Below, piece by piece: positions 27,292 to 40,577 of a stretch of 64,000 nt of DNA. Position 1 is the stretch's first letter; the number at the start of each line of letters is the position of its first letter. The stretch is from assembly GCF_016808335.1 (NCBI RefSeq), contig NC_053139.1, positions 21,080,782-21,144,781 on the forward strand, given 5' to 3'. Origin of the DNA: Panicum virgatum (lineage: Eukaryota; Streptophyta; Magnoliopsida; Poales; Poaceae). The translations under genes were made by a program, and so were the position numbers. The notes beneath the pieces were generated by a model. It searched no databases and was not told the origin of the DNA. It saw only the letters and a list, made by a program, of their open reading frames with translations.

Positions 27292-30200
27292 TGTGGCGGA
27301 ACCACCCAAACTAACTGGGCCCGGGTGCACTGATCTTTGTTGCTAAGCAACTCTGACCCAAATTGGCACTCACCGGTAGTTCCTCGAGTGAAGCCTCGAT
27401 AAAAGCCACGCTATTCCAGGATCAGCAGACAACACTCACACGAAGGTGAGCCCAGAGATTACAACACAGAACATTTCATACATCTCAGAGTGATTGCAGC
27501 GGAAGAAGAATTTATTACAAACCGGGTTCAGAATAGTAAAGTACTACAGAGTTCCATCTACTCAAATTATTCAAGTCTCATTGTTCAGCGGAAGCATTAA
27601 AAATAACTAAAGAAATAACGTGACACATTGATAAAGCCTGTACGAAAGCGTCACTTAGCGAGAGGGTGGTCAGCACCGGCTGAAGGGCCATCCCACTCAA
27701 CAGACCAACCCGGAGGCAAGGTACAAGGCCAAGTAAGACTTGCAAACAGATCTTCAAAGTTAGCACCTGAAAAACAGTGCCACAAGCAAGGCTGAGTATA
27801 CTAATACTCAGCAAGACTGACCTGTCACCAGATATAACATAGTCCGATAACTAGACATGCAAGACTTTTTGGTTGGTGGGGTTTGTTTTGCCAAAAATGC
27901 CACTAAATGTTGATCCTTATTTTTAGATTTTATTTAGCCATCTTCTAGTTGGATTAACCATTCTAAGTTTGCATCTAACTCTACACAAACATGATAGAGC
28001 AATCATTTAATCAACCAGCAGTATTATCATCATTATGTTCCACTTGTTACTCTGTGTGACCGAAAACATTAAGCAATCTCATGCCGTGAGAGGCGGACGA
28101 TTCTGAATCGAATTTCAACCTGGCCAGGGGAACCTAGACCACACGTATGGGAACCAAGTCACCCACACAACATTTCCCCTTTCTTTCCAGTCCGTGGATC
28201 CGGGGCACCCTCCTCGACTACAGAGCCCGACGTCTCTGCACCCGTACGTCCGGACAAAAATAAACCAACTTCTACCAAGAGGGTGCAAGATCGTTCCACT
28301 CGCTGGTCCAATCAGGTACTTCAGCTTACCGATTACCATATTTCTCGGTATGTGGCTAGTACTTTCAAACGCTTAACGAAATGAGCCACACACCGCGACC
28401 TTAACCATTTTTTACTACACCAGCGGGGGATCACAACTACACAACCCCGCCCGTTGTCCTTATATTTCAGCAGGAATTAAAGTCAGTCAACTCCTATAAT
28501 GTCGCGAAAGGCAGGAAACCTCTCGACTTTTACCGTACCTAGTTAGCGGGGCAACTAGTCGAGAAAAAGATCCGGATAACAAACATAGGTATCTAGGGAT
28601 CATGCACCTAAGGTTTTCGATCAACTCCTAGAAAACGTAAATGCGCAATAAAAATTATTACAACATATACAAATAGTAAGATGAATATAATGTGTAAAAT
28701 AATGGGATTATGCACCGGGGCTTACCTTCTTGGGCATTGTTCAAAGATAGCCTTGGGCTCTTCCGAACATTGGTTCGGGTCTTGATTCAAGTCAGTATAA
28801 TTAAGAGAGACACTCTCCGGAGTGGTAGTATTCGCGGGCACCAACTCGTAATCACCATCGAGTAGATTATCCGTTTCTATATGCATGCAGAAATAATATT
28901 GTTACAACATGATATAAACCTATTTCTTTCCTTCACTATAAAGTTGTAGTCTGATATAGCATGGGTTTGTTGTGGTGGTCTTAGTTAACTTTATTTTATG
29001 GGCAATCGTTTACAGAGTAGTTCTTAAATTCACTTTACTTCATAAAAGAGCTGTGTGGTTTGGTTTTCATTTTTATCATTAAAACATAGCATGCTTTCAC
29101 TATTTCATAACAACAAATCTACTCATGAGATAGTGATGAAAAATTTAAGTAGCACAGATCAGATACTCTAGCATCTATGATATAGTTTTCAGCATCTAAT
29201 CATAAAGCAAAAATTATAACTATTCATGCAAGTGGATTACTCTAGTTGCTTCACCTTTTTGTACAGAACGTTCAACATGGGTTCTGGTGCTACAAATTTT
29301 ATGGGAGCATCTACAAGGCATCCACTCAGCACTGAAATTTTTCCAGATTTTATACACTTATACAGCAGAGGTGACAAAAAGAATTAAAACAGCAAGCCAT
29401 TAAGAAGGATTAATTTTACCGAAAGTTTTACTAGGGATATGGTTCTCAAATTTTTACCAGAGTCTACTCATGAGCTAAACATACTCCAGAAAAATTATCG
29501 AGCTTTATAACCACCAGATAAATTAGTTATGCATTTAACTTAACATGATTTAGCATAAATTTCTCAAGGTGCATTTAACCAGTACGGCATATGAAATTTT
29601 TATTACAGATAGAACATACTCTAAACAAGATCATGTCCAAAAATCAAGATCAGTTATGGTGTAGATTACTCAGAACAAAAATAGTAAATCTAGCCCTAAG
29701 ATGCTAAGCATGATTATTCACCAAAGCAAAACTCAGTAACTGCACCTAAAAATTTTTAGACAGTAACACAGAGCTAAAAAGAGACTTCAGAAATAAATAT
29801 AGATTTTTCTGAGCATAAGAACTATATATGGAGAATTAAGTTGATTAAACAAGCATAAAAAATGGTATATAGTAAATGAACTCTAATAAATCTTAAATTT
29901 AGGCATTAACAGGGTTTCAGTTGCACATGCATGCAGTAAAAATTTTCAGAGCAATTTCATGTGCATATTTTCCAGTATTAATTCGAGAAAGTCAACAATA
30001 GATTAGAGAATCTTGATTGTTCCAACATGATAACTATTTTGGTTGGGTGTCATATTTTTACTGTGATCTTAATATTCCACTAGTGATGACATATTCAAAA
30101 ATCAAGGTCATTTGTTGAGTATAACTTCCTGAACATGCATAGGGTGATTTTCTTATTATTTTTCTCAGATTAAAATAAAAGCAAAATATGAACATGTGAA

Positions 30201-31778
30201 TGTAACAAAAGTTGTAGTTCTTGTTCTAAGGATTCCAGAACAGTTGAGTTTGAAGTTTTACGATTTTTCTACGAATTGTTATGTATTTTCAAAGTTCACT
30301 GTTTTGAAGTTTAATCACATTTTGCAGTTTGACCCCTGGAAGTTTTGGTTCTTTTAATTTGGGGTCCCTGGCGGAAGTTCAGAACAGGGGAGGGTAAGGG
30401 CGGCCGGATTCCGGCAATGGGGATGGCCGGCGGCGAGGGGAAACATGGGGAAAAGAGAGAGGGGATCAGGGCGGACCTTAGAGTGGTCTCGGATGGGTCG
30501 AGGGAGGCCGGGAGGTGGGTCACCGGCGATGTACAGGGGGGGGGGGCAGCCATGGGAGCTCGGCTCCGGCGGGCTCGGGTGAGGTAGGAAAGGGGCGGTT
30601 GGGCTTGGGAGCATTAGCGTGCTGAGAGGAATCCATTCAGGGTCTCGGTTGGAGCAGAGGGATGGTGGATGGGGGTTGTCCACGGAGCTCCGGTGAGGCC
30701 GGCCATGGTGGTGGCGGTTCTAGTTTCCTGGGCGCGCGAGAGGCTGGGCTCTGCCCTTTATAGGCAAGGGCGGAGGGGGAGGGCGAGCTGGGAGCGAGTT
30801 TGCTGGGGAAGGGTCGCCCGGGGGAGGCGCGCACGGCCGTGGCAGCCCGGCCGGCCATGGTAGTCACCGTGGCGGGCGATGGCGCAGGCAGGGCGCGTGG
30901 CGAGCTGGGGGGTCGCCAGCAGGGAGCGGTGCCACGCAAACCAGGGGCGCGGGAGCGGTTTTGGGCGGAGGCGCGATGCATGGGGTGGCCAGGTGGCTTC
31001 GCCGGCGTACGGCGCCGCCGTGGGCGTGGTGTAGGGAGACGGAGGTGGAAGAATCGGTCAGTGGCAATTTCGTAATTAGACCAAAGTTCCAAAACCCGGT
31101 TCTGTAATTTCAAATTTTCTCCCTCTTCTTGGCTCCAAATGAAAAAGTGTTTAATACCACTTTTGCTCAGTTTTTTGAGATCTACAACTTTCGTGTTATG
31201 CACTTTTTCATTCGAGCAATGGTTTGAGAGTTATTTAATTATTTCAAAAACTGCCATTTAAGGTACTTATCATTTCATGTGAGTTTTGGCACTTTTGCTC
31301 CTAGGCTTCAACTAGGCTTTTGTTTAACATGACATGGTGAAAATGTATATTCATTTTCCTATGCATAAGTGCATTGGTTTGAAAGTTATTTTTAACTTCC
31401 TTATTACTAGAAATTGAACTCCTGTTTATTTGAATGTTTAAAATTTTGAATTAGCAAAAAGTCTTTTTAAATTAAACCGTGTGCTTAAAAAAAAATTTGG
31501 GTGTGTCTTTATTCTACATTTTTGTGACAAGTTGAGCATGAAAGTTTCAAGAATATTAAAGGAACCAGTTTTATATCCACACATGTCAAGTCAAGTTTAA
31601 AAGGTGGACCAAAAATTGTTTTTCAAACACATTGCACTCACACACATGCGCACATACATTTACCCACAAGTTTGCAAGAAATAGACATAGGGTTCTTATT
31701 TAAATTTTCTTAGCTCATTTGTGTGTGAAGTTATGTTAATTGACTGGTTTTGGTTAAACTGACACCAGAGGTGTCACA
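27292..31778 (-). repeat. LARD 3' LTR, 4487 bp
   Basis: It retains a likely core promoter, CTATAAAGGGC on the minus strand (30753-30763), inside a GC-rich part (30380-31060). The stem-loop CTGAGTAT-ACTA-ATACTCAG is at 27792-27811. Apart from a 157-bp segment missing from the other LTR and scattered changes, the two LTRs are nearly identical. Confidence 0.8.
30753..30763 (-). promoter_or_regulatory. LARD LTR TATA box
   Basis: CTATAAAGGGC on the minus strand, followed by GC-rich sequence. If used, U3 would be about 1 kb and R-U5 about 3.4 kb. The whole motif is absent from the 5' LTR at 36169-40499. Confidence 0.5.
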
Positions 31779-31856
31779 GCTACCTCCTACCATGTTATAT
31801 ATCTTACCCCTGTTTATGCAACTGAATATCCAATCTAGATCAGTTCATTAACTAGC
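31779..31856 (-). repeat. LARD internal 3' end with polypurine tract
   Basis: A 78-bp segment ending (minus) in GGTAGGAGGTAGC directly before the LTR. The same 78 bp occur at 40500-40577 outside the 5' LTR, which shows that a second LARD unit lies to the right. Confidence 0.75.
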
Positions 31857-32041
31857 TGAAAGGATCTTGGTGATGCCTAGGGGGGGGGGGGGGGTGAATA
31901 GGCAAACCTGTGAAAAACCTGAAAAATTCTTCGCAGCGGATCAGACTGAAGGAAGTTCCGATGGATAGGAACTTCCGACACTAGTGAAGGAACTTCCGAC
32001 AAGAGTAATAATTTGAATGAATTACAAGTTTACAGATGAAC
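31857..32041 (-). repeat. Sirevirus LTR scar, 185 bp
   Basis: It matches 40578-40761 nearly base for base, starting TGAAAGGATCTTGGTGATGC with a G run and GGAACTTCCGACA palindromes. Beyond 32041 the sequence changes to LARD interior, so the rest of the Sirevirus was deleted from this unit. Confidence 0.8.
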
Positions 32042-35000
32042 TAGTGAAGAAAAGGTGTCGGTTGTCGATAATGATCCATATGGAATCAGGCCTTGGAGAG
32101 GTGCTTGGCAAACCAATCATGAAATCCATAATCGGCAAAAATTGGAGTGTAATGGGTATTTATAAGTGGTCTCGGTATAGCATTATGAGATATATTTAGC
32201 GAGAAATTTTGCCTAGGGTCTTGATATATTTCGTTAATACCCAAGTGATTGAAAAGCTTTGGAGAGAGATGACATATCAAGAATTTGTTTTCAGAGATCA
32301 TGATTCATTTTATCCACTATGGAGATTCGAATGATAAAATTATATCCTTATCGTAGTAAAACATTTAGGCTTCTCCATTATTTAGAAGAGCTTGTGCTTG
32401 ACGATTTTCTCAGGACAGATTCTGGGTAGTTGATAGAATTGATCATAACTGAGAAATCCAAAGTCCTAAAATTCTCAAATTTTTATGGTAGGTGTCTAAG
32501 ATAATTGTGATCATTTCCTCTAGTCAACTCCAACTCAGAAACAGAGTTTAAGATAGTCAAATCCTTAAGTGTTTGCAAGAAGGTTGACCCAGATTTCAGA
32601 CTGAACAGAGGGCTAGTATTTTGACTGTAAGTACCAAACCACTTGAAATAAAATTCTCAAACTTTTTCAGTAGCTTCTAGACTTAGTTATCAGCAACTTT
32701 CATGTTTAACGTTTTCTCAGGAAAAGCATTTAAGTGGATCGAAAAATTCATGTGGCCAGACTGCTACAAGTTGACAGGATCATAGGGGTTTACCAAAAGA
32801 CTGAATTTTAGAGGGTTACAATTCTCCAAAATTTTCAAAATTTTAAAGCAGTAAGGAGATTTGTTTTACTACATTTTGTTACACAGGCTCAACTTATTTT
32901 GAGGTAGTTGGCCAGGTCTAAGATTTGGGTTTTCCTTCTGTACCTGCTGGTGCGTTTACATCTGATAGCTTTCTAGTATGGAGATCTTATTCTTCGGTAG
33001 AAACAAACTTTTCTCAAGACATTCTTGCTCAAGATGATTTAATGGAGTTGGTACATGTTTTGAGAAAAATGCACACTAGTTCAATGTCATGATGTATGGT
33101 GGAGATGCCAATATGTCATGAGATTGATGATACACATTGATAAGTTAGGTGCAGGTGTTTGGTTGTAATGAGGCAACGCACCTAGGTAATATATGTGTGG
33201 GGGATGCACTGCACAGATAAAATGATCTATGCATTGATGACATGATGCACATGGCATGATGCATTTGTCACGATACTATTGAATGATGGGCGTTTTCCTG
33301 GTGTATAACTTCTGATGCACATGATTTTCATGCATGATGGGGTATATCTATTTGGTAGAATGATCATGCATGTGGGCATGGGGTGCTTAGGTTGTAATGT
33401 AGGTTAGCTTCTGGAAGGTCAGGCAAGTACTCTTAATTTTTGTTGAACCAAAATAGAACTCAAACAAATCAACACATTATTCGGGTTGCGAGAAAATATA
33501 TTGCCACGGAGTCGCTATCACAGACCAAGATACCAGCACGCACCTAGTAGCACAATCGTGTTGCGGTAGCACACACGAGGCCCTAGGTTCCGTCGCGGCA
33601 CCTTAGGTTAGTGACGAACACCACGACAAGGTAAAAACATAGCAACCCAATTAATGATCGTGGCAAGAAAGGAAGATGAAGAGCCAGATAATATTCACAA
33701 TTCCTTCCCAGATGCATATGTGATTTAAATCGTGGGAATGTAATAACAATGCATCTGTAGTACTTTTGCTACAAGTATTGCATGAATGTTGCAGTCATGA
33801 TTATGCATGATATTCTAGCATTTTTGTGCACCTATTTTTAGTTTTCAAAAGACCCATTTGAGCAAGAAGGGCAATGAGAATTCCTTCAACTCGTCCACGT
33901 AATTTCAGTCATCCCTTGTGCCATTCTTCTTTTTGTTGAGCTATTGATAACCAGCATCATGAGGTTGGAGAACATTGCACTTCAACAATATGGAAGGTTT
34001 AACACCAGCAATATGGTCCCTAACATTGGTATGATTCAAAGGATAGATGGGCAGATGAGTAGAACTCGAAAGGCATGGTTAACCGAACGTGCAGGAAGCT
34101 GCAGGTTACGAGAAAACTCATAACTCGCGTTTTGTTCATCAAAATGCCTTGAACTTTTAACAGGAGTTAGATAATTTCATGTGCTACAACTTTGGTAGTC
34201 AACTCAGAGGCTAATTCTAAGAGTAAGATGGTCGAAATTGTCCATTACTACTCCTCTGGTTTTCTGAACAGAGTCTCTGTATTTAGGCCATAACTCCTAC
34301 TACATACATCTAATGATGTATCTTAGGAAGTTTGGAACAACTTTGGTATTCAACCCCAAGGCTGGAACAATGGTTAAAATGGTTGAAATATTCAGTCTTT
34401 GCTTCTCTGTTCTGGCTGTTTTCAGCAGGCCGGGCAATAGTGTTTTGTCTATAGCTTGGAGTATACTGGCTTCATGGATTTGAAAATTTGTGAGAACCTA
34501 GATCATGTAATTTTTGACCACTTTGGTATTCAACTCATATCCAAGAAGAGTCATCTACAAGGGTGAAAATTTCAGCAATTATCCGTAGGGTATAAACTAG
34601 ACAATGAGAGTTCAATTGTTCCGGAAGCAACCTTAGAGTTTCATAACTCGAAATTTTAGGGGTCCAAAAATTTTTGAAATTTTTCTAGGACGTGTATTAA
34701 GTAATTGTGCACAACTTTTCTAGTCAAGACTAAGTCTAATTAAAACCTTATGATGGTCTTTTCCTTAAAAGATTTCCTCACTGGATGTCCAGGAAAATTC
34801 AGCAAACAGAGGGATAGTGTTTTCTTAACCAAGGACAATATACTTGGTCAAAAATTTCAAAATTTTATAGAAGATGCCCAAGGTAGTGAGGAAAATTTCA
34901 TCTAGTCAACACTAAGGCCAGTTCAGATCCTAACAAGGTGATATGCTCAAGGTTTTGAAGTGATGTCAAACCAGAAAACAGATTGTCCAGAGAGCGAGTA

Positions 35001-36168
35001 ATTTGACCATATCTACCAAACCAGTCGGAAAATATAATTCAAAATTTTACAGTAAGTTCTTTATTAAGTTACCTACAACTTTTGTGTTGAACGATTTTTC
35101 AGATGAGCAACTTAAGATTGTCGAAAAATTCACTTTATACAGATTGCTCTAATTTGACAGATTTGCAGAAGGTTACTATAAATTTGAAAACACTAAGGTA
35201 AAGAACTTCAAAAATTCTTAAATTTTTACAGAAGGTTCGAAATGTATTTAGATACATTTCTTATTACATCCTGAACTTGATTCGACGTGATTTTCATATT
35301 TTAAAAATTCGAGGAAATAAGAATTCACAGAATTCACAGACTGTTTAGATGATCCTTAAGATCGTGTTTTAAACTTTTCGATTTTGATTTCTTTCAAAAG
35401 TTTCTTTGGTGATGATTTTAGGATGAATGCAGATCTTAATCGTCCTCACCAAGAAAAAAAATTGCCAAGTAACCTTGGTCTTACGCAAATGACTTTGGTG
35501 GCATACATATTACGTCTCTCGCTATATAGCTACTCGATATAGATATCTAGCTTAGGATTCGATTTCGAGTTAGCGTACCTGCAGAAGATTGACAGTATAT
35601 AAAATGAACCTTTCGTGCCAGCATTCACGAAAGCGTTCCCATCCATTACCGATCACTATAGAACCGGCATCCATACAATTACCGCCGTATGGACAACGTT
35701 AAGCATACGTTATCGAAACAACGTATTGACTGAGTACCGTCTTTGACGGGGAATTGAATTCCAATTTTCGAACCATTACTCCCCATATAATCAACCGAAG
35801 TTGGTATATGGGCAGCAGCTCAAGTAGGCCACTGCTTGAGCTCCAGCGTTCGGCTCGCATCACCGACGGGAAGGTTAGACTCGCTCAGTTGACTGAGTAA
35901 GCATACCTCCGCGGCGATGATGTAGTTGCAGAATTTAAATTTCAGAATTTAAATACTAGAAAGTAATGTGCTGGAAGTTAGCCATACAAAATAAGCCACC
36001 TGATTATACCCATAAGATCCCCTAGGGCTTTACGTTCTAGACTTGTCCTTGGAGATCCTAAATTATCTCAAAAACTTTAGTAGTTTTGAAGTCAAGTTTT
36101 AAGGTTTGTTGTTAGAAAACAAGGGTTGCCATCTCTGGTAGGCTGTCTGCGAGCTCTGATGGCAGCTG
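32042..36168 (-). other. LARD non-coding interior with degenerate repeats
   Basis: 4.1 kb of AT-rich sequence without coding capacity. A degenerate unit of about 150-190 bp recurs: phrases like CAACTTTGGTAGTCAACT appear near 34190, 34340, 34515, 34713, 34886 and 35078, usually with AAAATTTT and AACAGAG companions. Similar phrases are near 32525 and 32695. The primer-binding site is at the 36.15-kb end. Confidence 0.6.
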
Positions 36169-39100
36169 TGGCGGAACCACCCAAACTAACTGGGCCCGGG
36201 TGCACTGATCTTTGTTGCTAAGCAACTCTGACCCAAATTGGCACTCACCGGTAGTTCCTCGAGTGAAGCCTCGATAAAAGCCACGCTATTCCAGGATAAG
36301 CAGACAACACTCACACGAAGGTGAGCCCAGAGATTATAACACAGAACATTTCATACATCTCAGAGTGATTGCAGCGGAAGAAGAATTTATTACAAACCGG
36401 GTTCAGAATAGTAAAGTACTACAGAGTTCCATCTACTCAAATTATTCAAGTCTCATTGTTCAGCGGAAGCATTAAAAATAACTAGCGAAATAACGTGACG
36501 CATCGATAAAGCCTGTACGAAAGCGTCACTCAGCGGGAGGGTGGTCAGCACCGGCTGAAGGGCCATCCCACTCAACAGATCAACTCGGAGGCAAGGTACA
36601 AGGCCAAGTAAGACTTGCAAACAGATCTTCAAAGTTAGTACCTGAAAAACAGTGCCACAAGCAAGGCTGAGTATACTAATACTCAGCAAGACTGACCCGT
36701 CACCAGATATAACATAGTCCGATAACTAGACATGCAAGACTTTTTGGTTGGTGGGGTTTGTTTTGCCAAAAATGCCACTAAATGTTGATGTTTATTTTTA
36801 GATTTTATTTAGCCATCTTCTAGTTGGATTAACCATTCTAAATTTGCATCTAACTCTACACAAACATGGTAGAGCAATCATTTAATCAACCAGCAGTATT
36901 ATCATCATCATGTTCCACTTGTTACACTGTGTGACCGAAAACATTAAGCAATCTCATGCCGTGAGAGGCGGACGATTCTGAATCGAATTTCAACCTGGCC
37001 AGGGGAACCTAGACCACACGTATGGGAACCAAGTCACCCACACAACATTTCCCCTTTCTTTCCAGTCCGTGGATCCGGGGCACCCTCCCCGACTACAGAG
37101 CCCGACGTCTCTGCACCCGTACGTCCGGACAAAAATAAACCTACTTCTACCAAGAGGGTGCAAGATCGTTCCACTCGCTGGTCCAATCAGATACTTCAGC
37201 TTACCGATTACCATATTTCTCGGTATGTGGCTAGTACTTTCAAACGCTTAACGAAATGAGCCACACACCGCGACCTTAACCATTTTTTACTACACCAGCG
37301 GGGGATCACAACTACACAACCCCGCCCGTTGTCCTTATATTTCAGCAGGAATTAAAGTCAGTCAACTCCTATAATCTCGCGAAAGGCAGGAAACCTCTCG
37401 ACTTTTACCGTACCTAGTTAGCGGGGCAACTAGTCGAGAAAAAGATCCGGATAACAAACATAGGTATCTAGGGATCATGCACCTAAGGTTTTCGATCAAC
37501 TCTTAGAAAACGTAAATGCGCAATAAAAATTATTACAACATATACAAATAGTAAGATGAATATAATGCGTAAAATAATGGGATTATGCACCGGGGCTTGC
37601 CTTCTTGGGCACTGTTCAAAGGTAGCCTTGGGCTCTTCCGAACATTGGTTCGGGTCTTGATTCAAGTCAGTATAATTAAGAGAGACACTCTCCGGAGTGG
37701 TAGTATTCGCGGGCACCAACTCGTAATCACCGTCGAGTAGATTTACCGTTTCTATATGCATGCAGAAATGATATTGTTACAACATGATATAAACCTATTT
37801 CTTTCCTTCACTATAAAGTTGTAGTCCGATATAGCATGGGTTTGTTGTGGTGGTCTTAGTTAACTTTATTTTATGGGCAATCATTTATAGAGTAGTTCTT
37901 AAATTCACTTTACTTCATAAAAGAGTTGTGTGGTTTGGTTTTCATTTTTATCATTAAAACATAGCATGCTTTCACTATTTTATAACAACAAATCTACTCA
38001 TGAGATAGTGATGAAAAATTTAAGTAGCACAGATCAGATACTCTAGCATCTATGGTATAGTTTTCAGCATCTAATCATAAAGCAAAAATTATAACTATTC
38101 ATGCAAGTGGATTACTCTAGTTGCTTCACCTTTTTGTACAGAACGTTCAACATGGGTTCTGGTGCTACAAATTTTATGGGAGCATCTACAAGGCATCCAC
38201 TCAGCACTGAAATTTTTCCAGATTTTATACACTTATACAACAGAGGTGACAAAAAAAATTAAAACAGCAAGCCATTAAGAAGGATTAATTCTACCGAAAG
38301 TTTTACTAGGGATATGGTTCTCAAATTTTTACCAGAGTCTACTCATGAGCTAAACATACTCCAGAAAAATTATCGAGCTTTATAACCACCAGATAAATTA
38401 GTTATGCATTTAACTTAACATGATTTAGCATAAATTTCTCAAGGTGCATTTAACCAGTACGGCATATGAAATTTTTATTACAGATTACAGATAGAACATA
38501 CTCTAAACAAGATCATGTCCAAAAATCAAGATCAGTTATGGTGTAGATTACTCAGAACAAAAATAGTAAATCTAGCCCTAAGATGCTAAGCATGATTATT
38601 CACCAAAGCAAAACTCAGTAACTGCACCTAAAAATTTTTAGACAGTAACACAGAGCTAAAAAGAGACTTCGGAAATAAATATAGATTTTTCTGAGCATAA
38701 GAACTATATATGGAGAATTAAGTTGATTAAACAAGCATAAAAAATGGTATATAGTAAATGAACTCTAATAAATCTTAAATTTAGGCATTAACAGGGTTTC
38801 AGTTGCACATGCATGCAGTAAAAATATTCAGAGCAATTTCATGTGCATATTTTCCAGTATTAATTCGAGAAAGTCAACAATAGATTAGAGAATCTTGATT
38901 GTTCCAACATGATAACTGTTTTGGTTGGGTGTCATCTTTTTACTGTGATCTTAATATTCCATTAGTGATGACATATTCAAAAATCAAGGTCATTTGTTGA
39001 GTATAACTTCCTGAACATGCATATGGTGATTTTCTTATTATTTTTCTCAGATTAAAATAAAAGCAAAATATGAACATGTGAATGTAACAAAAGTTGTAGT

Positions 39101-40499
39101 TCTTGTTCTAAGGATTCCAGAACAGTTGAGTTTGAATTTTTATAATTTTTCTACGAATTGTTATGTATTTTCAAAATTCACTATTTTGAAGTTTAAGCAC
39201 ATTTTGCAGTTTGACCCCTGGAAGTTTTGGTTCTTTTAATTTGGGGTCCCTGGCGGAAGTTCAGAACAGGGGAGGGTAAGGGCGGCCGGATTCCGGCGAT
39301 GGGGATGGACGGCGGCGAGGGGAAACAGGGGGAAAAGAGAGAGGGGGTCAGGGCGGACCTTAGAGTGGTCTCGGATGGGTCGGGGGCGGCCGGGAGGTGG
39401 GTCACCGGCGACGTACAGGGGCGGCGGCCATGGGAGCTCGGCTCCGGCGGGCTCGGGTGAGGTAGGAAAGGGGCGGTTGGGCTTGGGAGCATCAGCGTGC
39501 TGAGAGGAATCCATTCAGGGTCTCGGTTGGAGCAGAGGGATGGTGGATGGGGGTTGTCCACGGAGCTCCGGTGAGGCCGGCCATGATGGTGGCGGTTCTA
39601 GTTTCCTGGGCGCGCGAGAGGCGAGCTCGGGGGTCGCCAGCAGGGAGCGGTGCCACGCAAACCAGGGGCGCGGGAGCGGTTTTGGGCGGAGGCACGACGC
39701 GTGGGGCGGCCAGGTGGCTTCGTCGGCGTACGGCGCCGCCGTGGGCGTGGTGCAAGGAGACGGAGGTGGAAGAATCGGTCAGTGGCAATTTCGTAATTAG
39801 ACCAAAGTTCCAAAACCCAGTTCTGTAATTTCAAATTTTCTCCCTCTTCTTGGCTCCAAATGAAAAAGTGTTGAATACCAATTTTGCTCAGTTTTTCGAG
39901 ATCTACAACTTTCGTGTTATGCACTTTTTCATTCGAGCAATGGTTTGAGAGTTATTTAATTATTTCAAAAACTGCCATTTAAGGTACTTATCATTTCATG
40001 TGAGTTTTGGCACTTTTGCTCCTAGGCTTCAACTAGGCTTTTGTTTAACATGACATGGTGAAAATATATATTCATTTTCATATGCATAAGTGCATTGGTT
40101 TGAAAGTTATTTTTAACTTCCTTATTACTAGAAATTAAACTCCTGTTTATTTGAATGTTTAAAATTTTGAATTAGCAAAAAAGTCTTTTTAAATTAAACC
40201 GTGTGCTAAAAAAAAATTTGGGTGTGTCTTTATTCTACATTTTTGTGACAAATTGAGCATGCAAGTTTCAAGAATATTAAAGGAACCAGTTTTATATCCA
40301 CACATGTCAAGTCAAGTTTAAAAGGTGGACCAAAAATTGTTTTTCAAACACATTGCACTCACACACATGCGCACATACATTTACCCACAAGTTTGCAAGA
40401 ACTAGACATAGGGTTCTTATTTAAGTTTTCTTAGCTCATTTGTGTGTGAAGTTATGTTAATTGACTGGTTTTGGTTAAACCGACACCAGAGGTGTCACA
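36169..40499 (-). repeat. LARD 5' LTR, 4331 bp, promoter-deleted
   Basis: Aligned with the other LTR it lacks 157 bp (30745-30901 equivalent), including the TATA motif; the junction is in GAGAGGCGAGCTC near 39620. The stem-loop is at 36667-36686. It is flanked on the outer side by LARD internal sequence rather than host DNA. Confidence 0.8.
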
Positions 40500-40577
40500 G
40501 CTACCTCCTACCATGTTATATATCTTACCCCTGTTTATGCAACTGAATATCCAATCTAGATCAGTTCATTAACTAGC
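40500..40577 (-). repeat. Internal 3' end of a second LARD unit
   Basis: A copy of 31779-31856 with the polypurine tract GGTAGGAGGTAGC next to the LTR. It shows the order internal-LTR-internal-LTR on the minus strand. The Sirevirus is inserted after CTAGC at 40573-40577. Confidence 0.75.

Larger units (their letters stand above)
27292..40499 (-). mobile_element. LARD-like non-coding LTR retrotransposon, about 13.2 kb
   Basis: Two long direct repeats, 27292-31778 and 36169-40499, act as LTRs. On the minus strand each begins TGTGACACCTCTGG and ends GGTTCCGCCACA. Next to the right one is TGCCATCAGAGCTC (about 36166 down to 36153), a degenerate Met-tRNA primer site. The left one is preceded by the purine tract GGTAGGAGGTAGC. 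The interior has no gag, protease, integrase or RT, and no frame above 71 codons. Very long LTRs and a non-coding interior are the definition of LARDs. The interior holds a 185-bp scar of a Sirevirus LTR. Confidence 0.78.

Noticed and set aside
27292..40499. Direct repeats as a simple segmental duplication of host DNA
   Set aside because: Their ends are TG..CA, and a primer-binding site and a polypurine tract lie at the right places, so LTRs are the better explanation. The extra duplicated 78 bp and Sirevirus scar are explained by a second unit.
27287..40504. ACTAC and GCTAC as the LARD target duplication
   Set aside because: The right flank is the polypurine end of another LARD unit, so the partial match to the left flank is coincidence.
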